From positions 62,001 through 126,000 of the forward strand of contig CALSOU010000005.1 of the NCBI GenBank assembly GCA_943788055.1: 64,000 nucleotides of DNA, written 5' to 3'. Source of the stretch: an uncultured Saprospiraceae bacterium. GTDB taxonomy: Bacteria > Bacteroidota > Bacteroidia > Chitinophagales > Saprospiraceae. The translations under genes were made by a program, and so were the position numbers. The notes under the pieces are model-generated. The model was not told the DNA's origin and did not search any database. It saw only the letters and a list, made by a program, of their open reading frames with translations. Shown here piece after piece: positions 55,405 to 63,415 of this stretch (its first letter is position 1; each line of letters opens with the position of its first letter).

Positions 55405-55782
55405 ATGAATTACAACCAAATATTAATAGAACTGCTTTATCAGATGGCAGTTGCGGATCAAGAATTTAGTGATCCAGAGAAGCAGTTTATTTCTCAAGTG
55501 ATGGAAGAGAACGGTATTGATCTCGCAAGCTACAATCCAGCTCATACAGAGATTCCAAAAGCGGAAAAAGATAGAATGACTATTCTTTACTATCTGCTAT
55601 TCTTAATAAAGATCGATGAGCATGTTGATGATACTGAACGGAAATTTGCAGTCAAATTTGGCTTGAAACTTGGCTTTCGAGAAGAAATGCTCAATAGAAT
55701 GCTAGATACAATGGAGCAACACTTGGGAAACCGACTTCCTGATGAAGAGCTGGTCAAGATTATTAGGCAATATCTTAATTAA
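55405..55782 (+). CDS. TerB-like small helical protein
   Basis: 125 residues. All-helical, acidic, with a TerB / DjlA-N type pattern: LLYQMAVADQEFSDPEKQFI near the start and HVDDTERKFAVKFGLKLGF later, two repeats that each carry acidic D/E ligands of the kind thought to bind metal. The fit is to the fold, not to a defined function. It starts 2 bases after the GGGPS stop, which means the two are cotranscribed, and is followed by a strong terminator. Confidence 0.7.
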   Translation: MNYNQILIELLYQMAVADQEFSDPEKQFISQVMEENGIDLASYNPAHTEIPKAEKDRMTILYYLLFLIKIDEHVDDTERKFAVKFGLKLGFREEMLNRMLDTMEQHLGNRLPDEELVKIIRQYLN

Positions 55783-55817
55783 CGCGGTTAGTTTATAAGC
55801 TGGATAGTTATGAGGCA

Positions 55818-55853
55818 TAAAAAAAGCGCTATCAAATTGGTAGCGCTTTTTTT
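55818..55853. terminator. Bidirectional terminator between TerB-like gene and ompH
   Basis: Stem AAAAAAAGCGCTATC / GGTAGCGCTTTTTTT with a five-base loop (one G-T pair), A run on one side and T run on the other; it separates two convergent genes. Confidence 0.9.
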
Positions 55854-55869
55854 ATCGAGCAATTGAAGC

Positions 55870-56382
55870 TTACATACCCAATTTAGCTTTTACTTTACTT
55901 GTGATATTCGTTGAATCGTCTGCGTAAAGGATAACACCTTGACTAGAGTCAAAAATATATGTGTATCCTTCAGAAGCAGCTACTTCATCGATAGCTACTT
56001 GTACTCTATCCAAGATAGGTTGTAGCAATTCGTTTTGTTTTGCTGCTATATCATTTTGACTTGATGATTGAAAGTCAATTAATTTTTGTTCTTCCTTCTG
56101 AAGGTTAGCCATCTCAATTTCCAATTGCTTGGGAGAAAGTTCACCACCGTCTCTTTTTTGCTGTAAAGTAGCTGCTTTAGTTTCTAAGCTTTTGTACATC
56201 TGCTCTGCACGCTTTTGTAGCTGTGAACCGTAAGTCTCTAAATTGCTGTTTGCTTCTTTAACTTCTGCCATATCAGCAATTACTGCTTGAGAGTCTACAT
56301 AACCTATTTTCTGAGCTTGAACTTGCAAAAAAGCAAAACTTAAGATCATTAAACTAAGTACTGTTCTAATTGTGTTTTTCAT
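55870..56382 (-). CDS. OmpH/Skp-family periplasmic chaperone (copy 1)
   Basis: 170 residues. A signal peptide of about 23 residues (ending VQAQ) precedes KIGYVDSQAVIADM, the OmpH/Skp start. A long central coiled coil rich in Gln, Glu and Lys (about 45-115) forms the tentacle. The C-terminus reads YTYIFDSSQGVILYADDSTN. Such trimeric chaperones hold outer-membrane proteins during transit to Bam. It follows the second copy by 90 bases on the same strand. No bamA is adjacent in this window. Confidence 0.94.
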   Translation of the reverse strand: MKNTIRTVLSLMILSFAFLQVQAQKIGYVDSQAVIADMAEVKEANSNLETYGSQLQKRAEQMYKSLETKAATLQQKRDGGELSPKQLEIEMANLQKEEQKLIDFQSSSQNDIAAKQNELLQPILDRVQVAIDEVAASEGYTYIFDSSQGVILYADDSTNITSKVKAKLGM

Positions 56383-56461
56383 CTTCTTAAAAAATTTGTA
56401 ACCTAGTAATTTTATAATTGTCTTAGGCAGTTTTAGATCTGCGCTGTTTTCAAAATTTGCA

Positions 56462-56469
56462 CAAATGTA
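56462..56469 (-). promoter_or_regulatory. Candidate -7 box before ompH copy 1 (TACATTTG)
   Basis: Minus-strand TAnnTTTG match 80 bases upstream of copy 1, at the end of copy 2. It may give copy 1 its own transcript. Confidence 0.35.
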
Positions 56470-56472
56470 ATT

Positions 56473-56985
56473 TTAATTTCTTAAACGCTTTCTGATATCA
56501 TCTGTTTTGTCATAATCTTCATTTAAGAACAAAATGCCAGCACTTCCACCTTTATCAATAATAAGATCATATCCACGATCATCTGCATATGCTTCAATCG
56601 CTGCCATAACTTTATTTTGAACGGGTTTTACCAACTCTTGACGTCTTTTGAACAGGTCGCCTTCTGGCCCAAAACGCAATTTCTGCATGTCCATAACCTT
56701 CTTCTCAGTGTTCACGATTTCTTCTTCTCGTTGAGCTCTTACTTCGTCGCTTAGCAAGACTTGTTCTGCTTGGTATTTATTATACATACTTTTGACCTTA
56801 TCCATTTCGATGGATATTTCTTGACGCCATTTGGATGCGACCTTGTCGAGCTCTCCTTGTGCTACTTTGTAGTCATCCATTTCTTGTAGTAATGCATTTA
56901 CATCTACAATCGCCAATCGCTGTGCGTTTGTCATACTTAACATTCCGAACATTAAGAATGCGAGGATAAATAATTTCTGTCTCAT
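56473..56985 (-). CDS. OmpH/Skp-family periplasmic chaperone (copy 2)
   Basis: 170 residues, same length and architecture as the next gene. The signal peptide ends at TNAQ; the mature start is RLAIVDVNALLQEMDDYK. The central coiled coil contains QAEQVLLSDEVRAQREEEIV, and the end reads RGYDLIIDKGGSAGILFLNE. Probably an ancient duplication; the two copies differ widely in sequence, so each may have its own client set. A promoter-like box lies 21 bases upstream. Confidence 0.93.
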   Translation of the reverse strand: MRQKLFILAFLMFGMLSMTNAQRLAIVDVNALLQEMDDYKVAQGELDKVASKWRQEISIEMDKVKSMYNKYQAEQVLLSDEVRAQREEEIVNTEKKVMDMQKLRFGPEGDLFKRRQELVKPVQNKVMAAIEAYADDRGYDLIIDKGGSAGILFLNEDYDKTDDIRKRLRN

Positions 56986-57005
56986 ATCTTTTCAAATTTG
57001 AATGT

Positions 57006-57013
57006 CAAAATTA
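57006..57013 (-). promoter_or_regulatory. Candidate -7 box before ompH copy 2 (TAATTTTG)
   Basis: Minus-strand TAnnTTTG match 21 bases upstream of the start. Confidence 0.45.
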
Positions 57014-57261
57014 GCATTTTATTAGTTGCTTCATAAATACAGACTATTTTCTGAATGCAAAAGTTTCGTAGTTAAAATTATAGAATTAAAAATATTTTGA
57101 TTTAACAAATTGACATTCAATGGATTAGATTGTAAGGGTCTACTTTTTTGATCTAGTTTTTAACCTAAGTTTAACGGCATATGCCTTCGTATGGTATTCG
57201 GTCACGATTGTATTTTCAAGTAAATCAAGTTCTAAAACCACATATATATCAGTTCGTTACG

Positions 57262-57269
57262 TAATTTTG
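57262..57269 (+). promoter_or_regulatory. Candidate hutH -7 box (TAATTTTG)
   Basis: TAnnTTTG match 22 bases before the ATG at 57291. The alternative TTG start at 57267 lies inside this box and is therefore unlikely. Confidence 0.5.
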
Positions 57270-57290
57270 CCGTTGAAAAACAAACTAAAT

Positions 57291-58790
57291 ATGATTCGTA
57301 TAAGTGATCAAGCATGGGATAGTTCTCATATAGAGTTGATACTGAGTAATTCAGGCCCTCTTGAATTAGATGGAATAATTGAGGATCTTGTGTCTTCTAA
57401 TAGAGCATATCTAGAAGATAAAGTTGACTCAAGCGATGATCCTATTTACGGAATCAATACTGGATTTGGTTCGTTGTGCGATATCAAAATACATCGAGAG
57501 AAAATACATGATTTACAGCTCAATTTGATTCGCTCTCACGCATGTGGAACAGGTCCTGAAGTTCAACCAGAGATAGTAAGACTCATTCAGGCCTTGAAGA
57601 TAAAAAATCTATCATTAGCCTGTTCAGGCGTTAGGTATAACTTATTGAAGCATATGGTAGCCATTTATAATGCTGAAATAAGACCTGAGATGTTTCAACA
57701 AGGATCTCTGGGAGCGTCCGGGGATTTAGCTCCATTATCGCATTTAGCTATTAATCTTGTTGGAGAAGGTCATGCATATCTTGACGGAAACAAACTACCT
57801 GCCCACTTGGCCTTGAGCCAAAAGAATATCGAGCCTATAGTTATACAAGGTAAAGAGGGTCTTGCACTATTGAACGGAACACAGTTTTCAACAGCCTATC
57901 TTGCTCACGCTTGTGTTCACGGGAAAAAGCTTTATCACCTAGCTAATCTAACTACTGCAATGTCTTATGAAGCTTATCGCTGTAGTATAGATCCGCTTGA
58001 CCCTCGAGTCCACAAAGTGCGAAAACAGCATGGGCAAATAGAAACAGCCGCTGAAATTAGAGAGCTTCTTGTAGATGGGAATCTACCAACTAAAAGTGCC
58101 GAATTTGTGCAAGATCCATATGCTTTTCGCTGTAGCCCGCAAGTTCACGGAGCTAGTCTAGATACTATTATGCATTGCACAAATGTTATGACTCGTGAGA
58201 TAAATGCTGTCACAGACAACCCTCTTATTTTTAGTGATACGGATGATGTTATTAGCGGTGGAAATTTTCACGCTCAGCCTATCGCTCTTGCAAATGACTT
58301 TTTAGCGATAGCCCTTGCAGAATTGGGTAGTATTTCAGAAAGACGAACATTTAATTTACTAGACGGCAAAAGAGGACTTCCCAACTATTTGGTATCTGAA
58401 CAAGGACTTAATTCTGGTTTCATGATAGCCCAGTATACAGCAGCAGCAATCGTAAGTGAGAATAAACAGCTTTGCACTCCATCTTCTATTGATTCAATCA
58501 CATCGTCAAAAGGTCAGGAAGATCATGTAAGTATGGCGGCAAATGCAGGTAGAAAGCTATATACAGTCGTTGAAAACCTATATCAGATTTTAGCAATTGA
58601 ATTGCTAACCGCATGTCAAGCTTTAGACTTTCAGAAAATTGAAAACTGTAGTTCAGCAGTGAAGTCGGTACACCAACTAGTGCGAAAAGAAGTGAATTTT
58701 ATTGAAAAAGATATTGTACTTGGTGAACAACTGCGTTTAACCAAGAATTGGATAACAGAAGGCGGTCTTGATTCCTTCATTTCAAAATAA
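57291..58790 (+). CDS. hutH: Histidine ammonia-lyase
   Basis: 499 residues from the ATG at 57291. It deaminates histidine to urocanate using the self-formed MIO electrophile. The MIO triad Ala-Ser-Gly is in QGSLGASGDLAPLSHLA at about residue 145; the catalytic Tyr is in DDPIYGINTGFGSL, and the selectivity His in LIRSHACGTGP suggests histidine rather than phenylalanine. NGTQFSTAYLAHA and ISGGNFHAQPIALAND are further conserved blocks. The other hut genes (hutU, hutI) are not here. It is followed directly by a dead M48 protease gene. Confidence 0.94.
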   Translation: MIRISDQAWDSSHIELILSNSGPLELDGIIEDLVSSNRAYLEDKVDSSDDPIYGINTGFGSLCDIKIHREKIHDLQLNLIRSHACGTGPEVQPEIVRLIQALKIKNLSLACSGVRYNLLKHMVAIYNAEIRPEMFQQGSLGASGDLAPLSHLAINLVGEGHAYLDGNKLPAHLALSQKNIEPIVIQGKEGLALLNGTQFSTAYLAHACVHGKKLYHLANLTTAMSYEAYRCSIDPLDPRVHKVRKQHGQIETAAEIRELLVDGNLPTKSAEFVQDPYAFRCSPQVHGASLDTIMHCTNVMTREINAVTDNPLIFSDTDDVISGGNFHAQPIALANDFLAIALAELGSISERRTFNLLDGKRGLPNYLVSEQGLNSGFMIAQYTAAAIVSENKQLCTPSSIDSITSSKGQEDHVSMAANAGRKLYTVVENLYQILAIELLTACQALDFQKIENCSSAVKSVHQLVRKEVNFIEKDIVLGEQLRLTKNWITEGGLDSFISK

Positions 58791-58800
58791 ATCACACAAA

Positions 58801-59058
58801 ATGAAATCATATAAAACCTCATTGCTGCTGTTGGTCACTTTTGGCTTGCTATATTCTTGAGCATGGGCAAAGAAAACATTTGGTAAAGCCTCAGATGCTG
58901 TTTCAAACGTAAATGTCTTTCCATACACAGAAAATATAACACTTGGTAAGCAAGTTCAACAAGACATAGCTAGGTCTCCTAGTGAGTTTTCAGTTCAAAA
59001 GAGGCAAGGAAATGAGCAGATTTATGATTATGTCTACGATTTACGTGATAAAATATAG
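58801..59058 (+). pseudogene. M48-type metalloprotease lipoprotein relic
   Basis: Starting at the ATG 10 bases after hutH, the frame reads a signal peptide (MKSYKTSLLLLVTFGLLYS), then TGA (58858-58860) where a lipobox Cys is expected, then AWAKKTFGK, NVNVFPYTENITLGKQVQQD, IARSPSEFSVQ and YDYVYDLRDKI before TAG. The LGKQV...EIA segment and the length to the first helix fit the N-terminus of Bacteroidota M48 (Ste24-like) lipoproteins. The HExxH zinc domain is missing, so it is truncated as well as stopped. Confidence 0.65.
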
Positions 59059-59285
59059 ACCAACGGATGATGGTGAGCAGAAATTCTTTATTTTCTATCC
59101 ATTTCAGCAGTAACATATAGAAAAAATTGTACTCAATTTAAGAAATGCTATGTGCGATATTTCCGTTCAAGGAAGTATTTTCTCGTCCATATTTCAGGGT
59201 AAATTAACAGAAACAAGCTAACTTTGCAATCTTTTTGGGGAGTGCTTAGTTTCCTAACGAGCTGATCTTGAGTGAAATCTATATT

Positions 59286-59445
59286 TTATAGCGGTTTCAG
59301 CTTGGTTTGCTGTGGCTCATACGGTGTATAAAAGCTATCTACTTCAATTTCAGAGACAACTTTTTTGAGCGGATTTGAATAGAGGTCCACTCTCGAAAGT
59401 ATAAAATGACTAAATTTTAGAAAAAATATAAATCAAATATAGACA
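59286..59445 (-). pseudogene. Possible C-terminal fragment of an unidentified protein
   Basis: A minus-strand run of about 50 codons, open back under the ppiD start, ends VDLYSNPLKKVVSEIEVDSF, YTPYEPQQTKLKPL-stop. It reads like a genuine tail but has no start and no family I can name. The other ~230 bases between the M48 relic and this run show nothing. Confidence 0.3.
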
Positions 59446-61563
59446 ATGGCTTTAATTGGTAAGATTAGACAAAACATGTGGTTCGTCTTTGCACTTTTAG
59501 GTGTGGCGCTCATAGCATTCATGATGATGGATTCATCAGGTCCAGGTGGCGGAGGTTCACAAGGGTCGACTGCATTTTCAGTTAATGGAGACAAGGTAGA
59601 TGTTCAGCAACTACAGAGATTGGAAAGTATTGAGTCAAATTCAACAGGAATTACTGGAAATCAATTAAGAAGTAAAGTATTTGATGATTTAATTACTCGG
59701 ACATTGGTAAGTAATGAGGCGGAGGCTTTGGGCTTAAGAGTTTCTGAAGAGGAAATGGAAGACCTTTTATTTGGCAGTCGTTTATCTCCAGTAATTCAGC
59801 AGCTATTTCGCGATCCGAGAACTGGTACAGTTAATCGCCAGAATCTATTAGACGTAAAAACTAATTTAGATAATGGAACTGTAAACCAAAACTTCATGGC
59901 TTTGTGGAATGAAAAAACGAAGCAAGCTGAGAACCTTGAAATACAGAATAAGATCGGTACTATGGTAAGTAAAGGAATTTACACACCAACTTGGATGGCA
60001 GAAGAGTTGTCTAAGACGAATAGTATCGCAGCTGATATTGATTATGTGAAAGTTCTATTTAGTGGAGTAGCTGATGATGAAATCAGCCTTTCAGATGCCG
60101 ATTACAAAGCATATATGGAAGAGAATAAAAACCTTTACAATAATAAGGAGGACGGAAGAGTAGTAGAATATGTTGTATTTGATATTACTCCAAGTGCAAA
60201 GGATTCAGCAGACATTCTTGCTTCTGTTACCGAAAAAGCAATCGAATTTGAATCAAAGACTGAAGGAGATTCTTTATATGCTGTTGCAAACGGCGGTAAC
60301 TACGTGAATTTCTATTTCAAAACCGAAGACCTTCCTGAAGCATTTCAAGATGTAGCATCAGAAATGGAAATCGGAGCGGTTCATGGACCAATTGTTAATG
60401 ATCGTTATCACTCAGCAATGAAATTGATTGATCGTAAAGTTGTTGCTGACTCTGTAAAACTTAGTCACATTTTTAGACCAGTTGAAAGAACAAACACGTC
60501 ATTAGTAAATGAGTCTATTGAATACCTTGACAGTTTGAAAAATCTTATTGATAGAGGAATTGAAGAATTCGATTCACTAGCAATTAAGTATAGTCAAGAT
60601 CCATCTACTGCGAGTAAAGGTGGAGACTTGGGTTATGTAACGCAAGGTCAGTTTTTCCCTGAGATCAACACTCCTGCATTTTTTACTGGTGACTTAAATA
60701 AAGTATATAGAGTCCAAACTGATAATGGTGTTCACTTGATTAAGATTACTGAAAGAAGATTTACAACTGAGGACCCTAAATTCAAAGTTGCATTTATCAA
60801 TACAGGAATTGAACCTAGTCAAGAAACTGTAGGCCTAATTACAAATAATGCTGCAGAATTTATCAGTGACAATAGAGATATAACAACTTTCAGAGGTAAT
60901 TATGCTAAGTACCCAAGTGCTAGTCTTAGAACAAGTAAGATACTTAAGAAGAAAGATTACCAATTTGAAGAATTTGAATTTGCTGATGATGCGAGAAATA
61001 TCGTATTGTGGGCATTCAATGTCAATACTGACGTAGGAGACGTGTCTCCTGATATGTACACATTTAGAGATGAACTATTTAATTACGAAAGCCAGTTGGT
61101 AATTCCTGCTTTGCAAGCCACTACTAGTAAAGGAATGGCTAAATTAGCTGATGTAAAGAATTCTATTTCTGATCAAGTTATGCAATATGCTAAAGGACAA
61201 AAGATAGCAGAAATGATGTCAGGAAAAGCTATCTCTGAACTTGCTTCTATGGAGGGAGCAACAACTGGAAATATTCCTACCGCTAGAACATCATCAGCGT
61301 TTTTACAAGAAATAGGTTACCAGCCGAATGTCGTTGCTGCTATTATTGCTACACCAGAAGGAGGTAATTCAGAAGCTATCATCGGCGAAGATGCTGTGTA
61401 TAAAATCAATGTGAAATCAAAAACTACAAACACAGCTTCAAATTCTGTATTCTCAAAGCAATCAGAGAATATGAAAGCTAGACAGAATGTAAATTTCTTG
61501 TTGTTTGATGCAATGAAAGATAATGCAGAAGTGAAAGATAAAAGAATGGATTTCGGGATGTAA
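59446..61563 (+). CDS. PpiD/SurA-like peptidylprolyl isomerase, membrane-anchored
   Basis: 705 residues. N-terminal MALIGKIRQNMWFVFALLGVALIAFMMM is an inner-membrane anchor facing the periplasm, as in PpiD. A SurA-N-like helical domain (about 45-190, with QLRSKVFDDLITRTLVSNEA) is followed by a rotamase (PPIC/parvulin) domain at about 335-441: VKLSHIFRPVER, SQDPSTASKGGDLGYVTQGQ, FFPEINTPAFF, VQTDNGVHLIKITERR. It assists folding of secreted and outer-membrane proteins and so fits with Skp-like genes and sprA nearby. Length is close to other Bacteroidota PpiD proteins. Confidence 0.94.
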   Translation: MALIGKIRQNMWFVFALLGVALIAFMMMDSSGPGGGGSQGSTAFSVNGDKVDVQQLQRLESIESNSTGITGNQLRSKVFDDLITRTLVSNEAEALGLRVSEEEMEDLLFGSRLSPVIQQLFRDPRTGTVNRQNLLDVKTNLDNGTVNQNFMALWNEKTKQAENLEIQNKIGTMVSKGIYTPTWMAEELSKTNSIAADIDYVKVLFSGVADDEISLSDADYKAYMEENKNLYNNKEDGRVVEYVVFDITPSAKDSADILASVTEKAIEFESKTEGDSLYAVANGGNYVNFYFKTEDLPEAFQDVASEMEIGAVHGPIVNDRYHSAMKLIDRKVVADSVKLSHIFRPVERTNTSLVNESIEYLDSLKNLIDRGIEEFDSLAIKYSQDPSTASKGGDLGYVTQGQFFPEINTPAFFTGDLNKVYRVQTDNGVHLIKITERRFTTEDPKFKVAFINTGIEPSQETVGLITNNAAEFISDNRDITTFRGNYAKYPSASLRTSKILKKKDYQFEEFEFADDARNIVLWAFNVNTDVGDVSPDMYTFRDELFNYESQLVIPALQATTSKGMAKLADVKNSISDQVMQYAKGQKIAEMMSGKAISELASMEGATTGNIPTARTSSAFLQEIGYQPNVVAAIIATPEGGNSEAIIGEDAVYKINVKSKTTNTASNSVFSKQSENMKARQNVNFLLFDAMKDNAEVKDKRMDFGM

Positions 61564-61580
61564 CCGAATTAGTCTTAAAC

Positions 61581-61628
61581 AAATAATAAAAGGTTGTGTA
61601 GATGGTTCTACACAGCCTTTTATTATTT
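61581..61628. terminator. Very long inverted-repeat terminator after ppiD
   Basis: Arms of 22 bases (61581-61602 and 61607-61628) pair with one G-T and a TGGT loop, giving an unusually long stem whose outer part is the A/T tract itself. Works in both directions. Confidence 0.85.
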
Positions 61629-61705
61629 AGCATTGTAGTAGAGGGAAGTGAACATATAAATAGATCAAGGAGTATAGCGGTCACAATAGATTGTAATTTT
61701 ATTTC

Positions 61706-62146
61706 ATGAGCAGCATTAAGTTTAAGCCATTCAAGTTTGCCTTGAAAGCCGGTACTATTTTACTTGCGCTGATTTTTCTATTATTGCTCTTAGTGTTACA
61801 TCCTCCGGTACAAAACAAAATCATATCTATCGTCACTCAGCGACTTTCAGAAAAGCTTGAAACTACCGTTACGATTGATAGATTCTATCTCAAGTTTGTT
61901 GATGAAGTTTGTCTTCAAGGGGTATATATAGAAGATCAGCATCGTGATACCATAGTTTATTCAGAATCCCTATATGCTAATTTTGCATTTTGGAAGTTGT
62001 TGGGGAATACTGTAGAGGTGAATGACATTTAATTCTCTGGCACAAGGATTAAGCTGAGGGAAGACTCGACACAAACTTTTAATTTTCAATTCCTTCTGGA
62101 TACATTAGAACCCAGATCCAGGATTGTTGAATTGGGCTTCAAATAA
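61706..62146 (+). pseudogene. TamB-like translocation/assembly protein, N-terminal relic
   Basis: From the ATG at 61706 the frame gives an inner-membrane anchor (ILLALIFLLLLLVLHPPVQN) and the start of a TamB/AsmA-like beta-helix: RLSEKLETTVTIDRFYLKFV, CLQGVYIEDQHRDTI, FWKLLGNTVEVNDI. TAA follows (62030-62032), at a position where relatives read I-Y-[FL]-x-G. The frame resumes after it with FSGTRIKLREDSTQTFNFQF and ends at 62146. A complete Bacteroidota TamB has well over a thousand residues, so nearly all of it is lost. The next 200 bases to clpP carry no frame I trust. Confidence 0.75.
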
Positions 62147-62342
62147 TCTTATTCTAAGTGGCGGGATTGGTTACCCCTTTCTACATGGAGCCCATTTTAT
62201 CTTGTGTGTATTTGTTAGCTACGGATTATATTATTTGGAGAGTATGTCCTAAAAACTGTTGCACTAGTCGAACATTGTATGACAACATTTGTCTAGTAAT
62301 ACTGTTGGTTATATATTCGTTATTTTTTCGACTGTTTTTTGA

Positions 62343-62360
62343 TGTCTCTAAGTAGAGACA
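62343..62360 (+). promoter_or_regulatory. Small inverted repeat upstream of clpP
   Basis: TGTCTCT-AAGT-AGAGACA, a perfect 7-bp stem, ends 23 bases before the likely clpP ATG. Could be an operator or an mRNA leader hairpin; no protein ligand is suggested by the sequence. Confidence 0.4.
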
Positions 62361-62383
62361 GCTTCACTTTAAAAATTAATTCT

Positions 62384-63085
62384 ATGTTTCATAAAGATGA
62401 ATTTAAGAAGTACGCTACTAAGCATATGAACATGAGTAGCATGCATCTAGAAAAATATATGGAATCTACAGGAACTGCGGCGCCAAATATCAATGGTTTT
62501 ACACCTCAAGTGATTGAAGAGCGCCAAATGAACGTTGTGGGAATGGATGTTTTTTCACGTTTAATGATGGATCGTATCATCTTCATGGGAGTTCCTGTGA
62601 ATGATTACGTTGCAAACGTCATTCAAGCACAACTACTTTTTCTTGAGTCTACAGATCCAAAAAGAGATATTCAGATGTTTATCAATTCTCCAGGAGGTTC
62701 AGTAATTGCAGGAATGGGAATTTATGACACTATGCAATATGTTTCACCTGATATTGGAACAATTTGTACTGGATTAGCTGCATCTATGGGTTCTATTCTT
62801 TTATGCGCAGGCACAAAAGGAAAAAGAACTTGTTTGCCGCATTCGAGAGTTATGATTCACCAACCAAGTGGAGGAATGCAGGGGCAGTTTACTGACATGG
62901 AAATCAGTTATAATTTGATTAAAGATCTTCGAAATGAGCTTTATCATATATATGTGCATCATACAGATAAAGATTTTGATACAATCGAACAAGATTGCTT
63001 GCGAGATAGATGGATGACTGCAACAGAGGCAAAAGACTACGGTCTTGTAGATGAGGTTCTTGCAAGAGGTGAAAAAGTATCTTAA
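62384..63085 (+). CDS. clpP: ATP-dependent Clp protease proteolytic subunit
   Basis: 233 residues from the ATG at 62384 (MFHKDEFKKYATKH); the in-frame ATG at 62339 lies before the leader hairpin and is less likely. The serine protease ring partners with ClpX, whose gene follows. Catalytic residues: Ser in TGLAASMGSILLCAGTKGKR, His in HSRVMIHQPSGGMQG, Asp in the region RDRWMTATEAKDYGLVDEV. An N-terminal extension of ~40 residues precedes the usual start (RQMNVVGMDVFSRLM), seen often in Bacteroidota ClpP. Confidence 0.97.
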   Translation: MFHKDEFKKYATKHMNMSSMHLEKYMESTGTAAPNINGFTPQVIEERQMNVVGMDVFSRLMMDRIIFMGVPVNDYVANVIQAQLLFLESTDPKRDIQMFINSPGGSVIAGMGIYDTMQYVSPDIGTICTGLAASMGSILLCAGTKGKRTCLPHSRVMIHQPSGGMQGQFTDMEISYNLIKDLRNELYHIYVHHTDKDFDTIEQDCLRDRWMTATEAKDYGLVDEVLARGEKVS

Positions 63086-63120
63086 AGGTAAATTTTATTC
63101 ACTCTAGTGATAAGAATAAG

Positions 63121-63152
63121 AAAGCCTTCTGCGTTATGCGGAGGGCTTTTTT
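63121..63152 (+). terminator. Intrinsic terminator after clpP
   Basis: Nine-pair stem GCCTTCTGC / GCGGAGGGC with G-T pairs and a GTTAT loop, followed by six Ts. It separates clpP from clpX transcription. Confidence 0.85.
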
Positions 63153-63256
63153 ATCCTATTGACAAATGGGTTTGGAACTGCTCGAAATATCAACGCCTCA
63201 ATATTTGTGATGATTTCACGAGGTTTCAAGACAAATGAGAAAAGAGATAATTTCAT

Positions 63257-63264
63257 ACCTTTGT
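63257..63264 (+). promoter_or_regulatory. Candidate clpX -7 box (TACCTTTG)
   Basis: TAnnTTTG match about 152 bases upstream of the clpX start. The space between them shows an ATCATT-A-AATGAT palindrome at about 63290-63302 and no gene. Confidence 0.35.
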
Positions 63265-63415
63265 TGTGATAGAGAATGAAGGCTGGTGCATCATTAAATG
63301 ATCGAAAGAACTCTTATTGAAAATGTTGAGAATTCATTATTTAATGACACAAGGCCATTTTAAACTCTATTGAATGACGATAGGTTATATTCTTAGGTAC
63401 CTATAAATAATTCTA

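Noticed and set aside
62158-62355. Small hydrophobic frame of 65 codons before clpP
   Set aside because: Non-ATG start, Cys/Trp-rich random-looking sequence, overlaps the clpP start; no family resemblance.
63290-63302. ATCATT-A-AATGAT palindrome upstream of clpX as an operator
   Set aside because: Short and AT-rich, expected by chance in such spacers; mentioned only with the clpX promoter.
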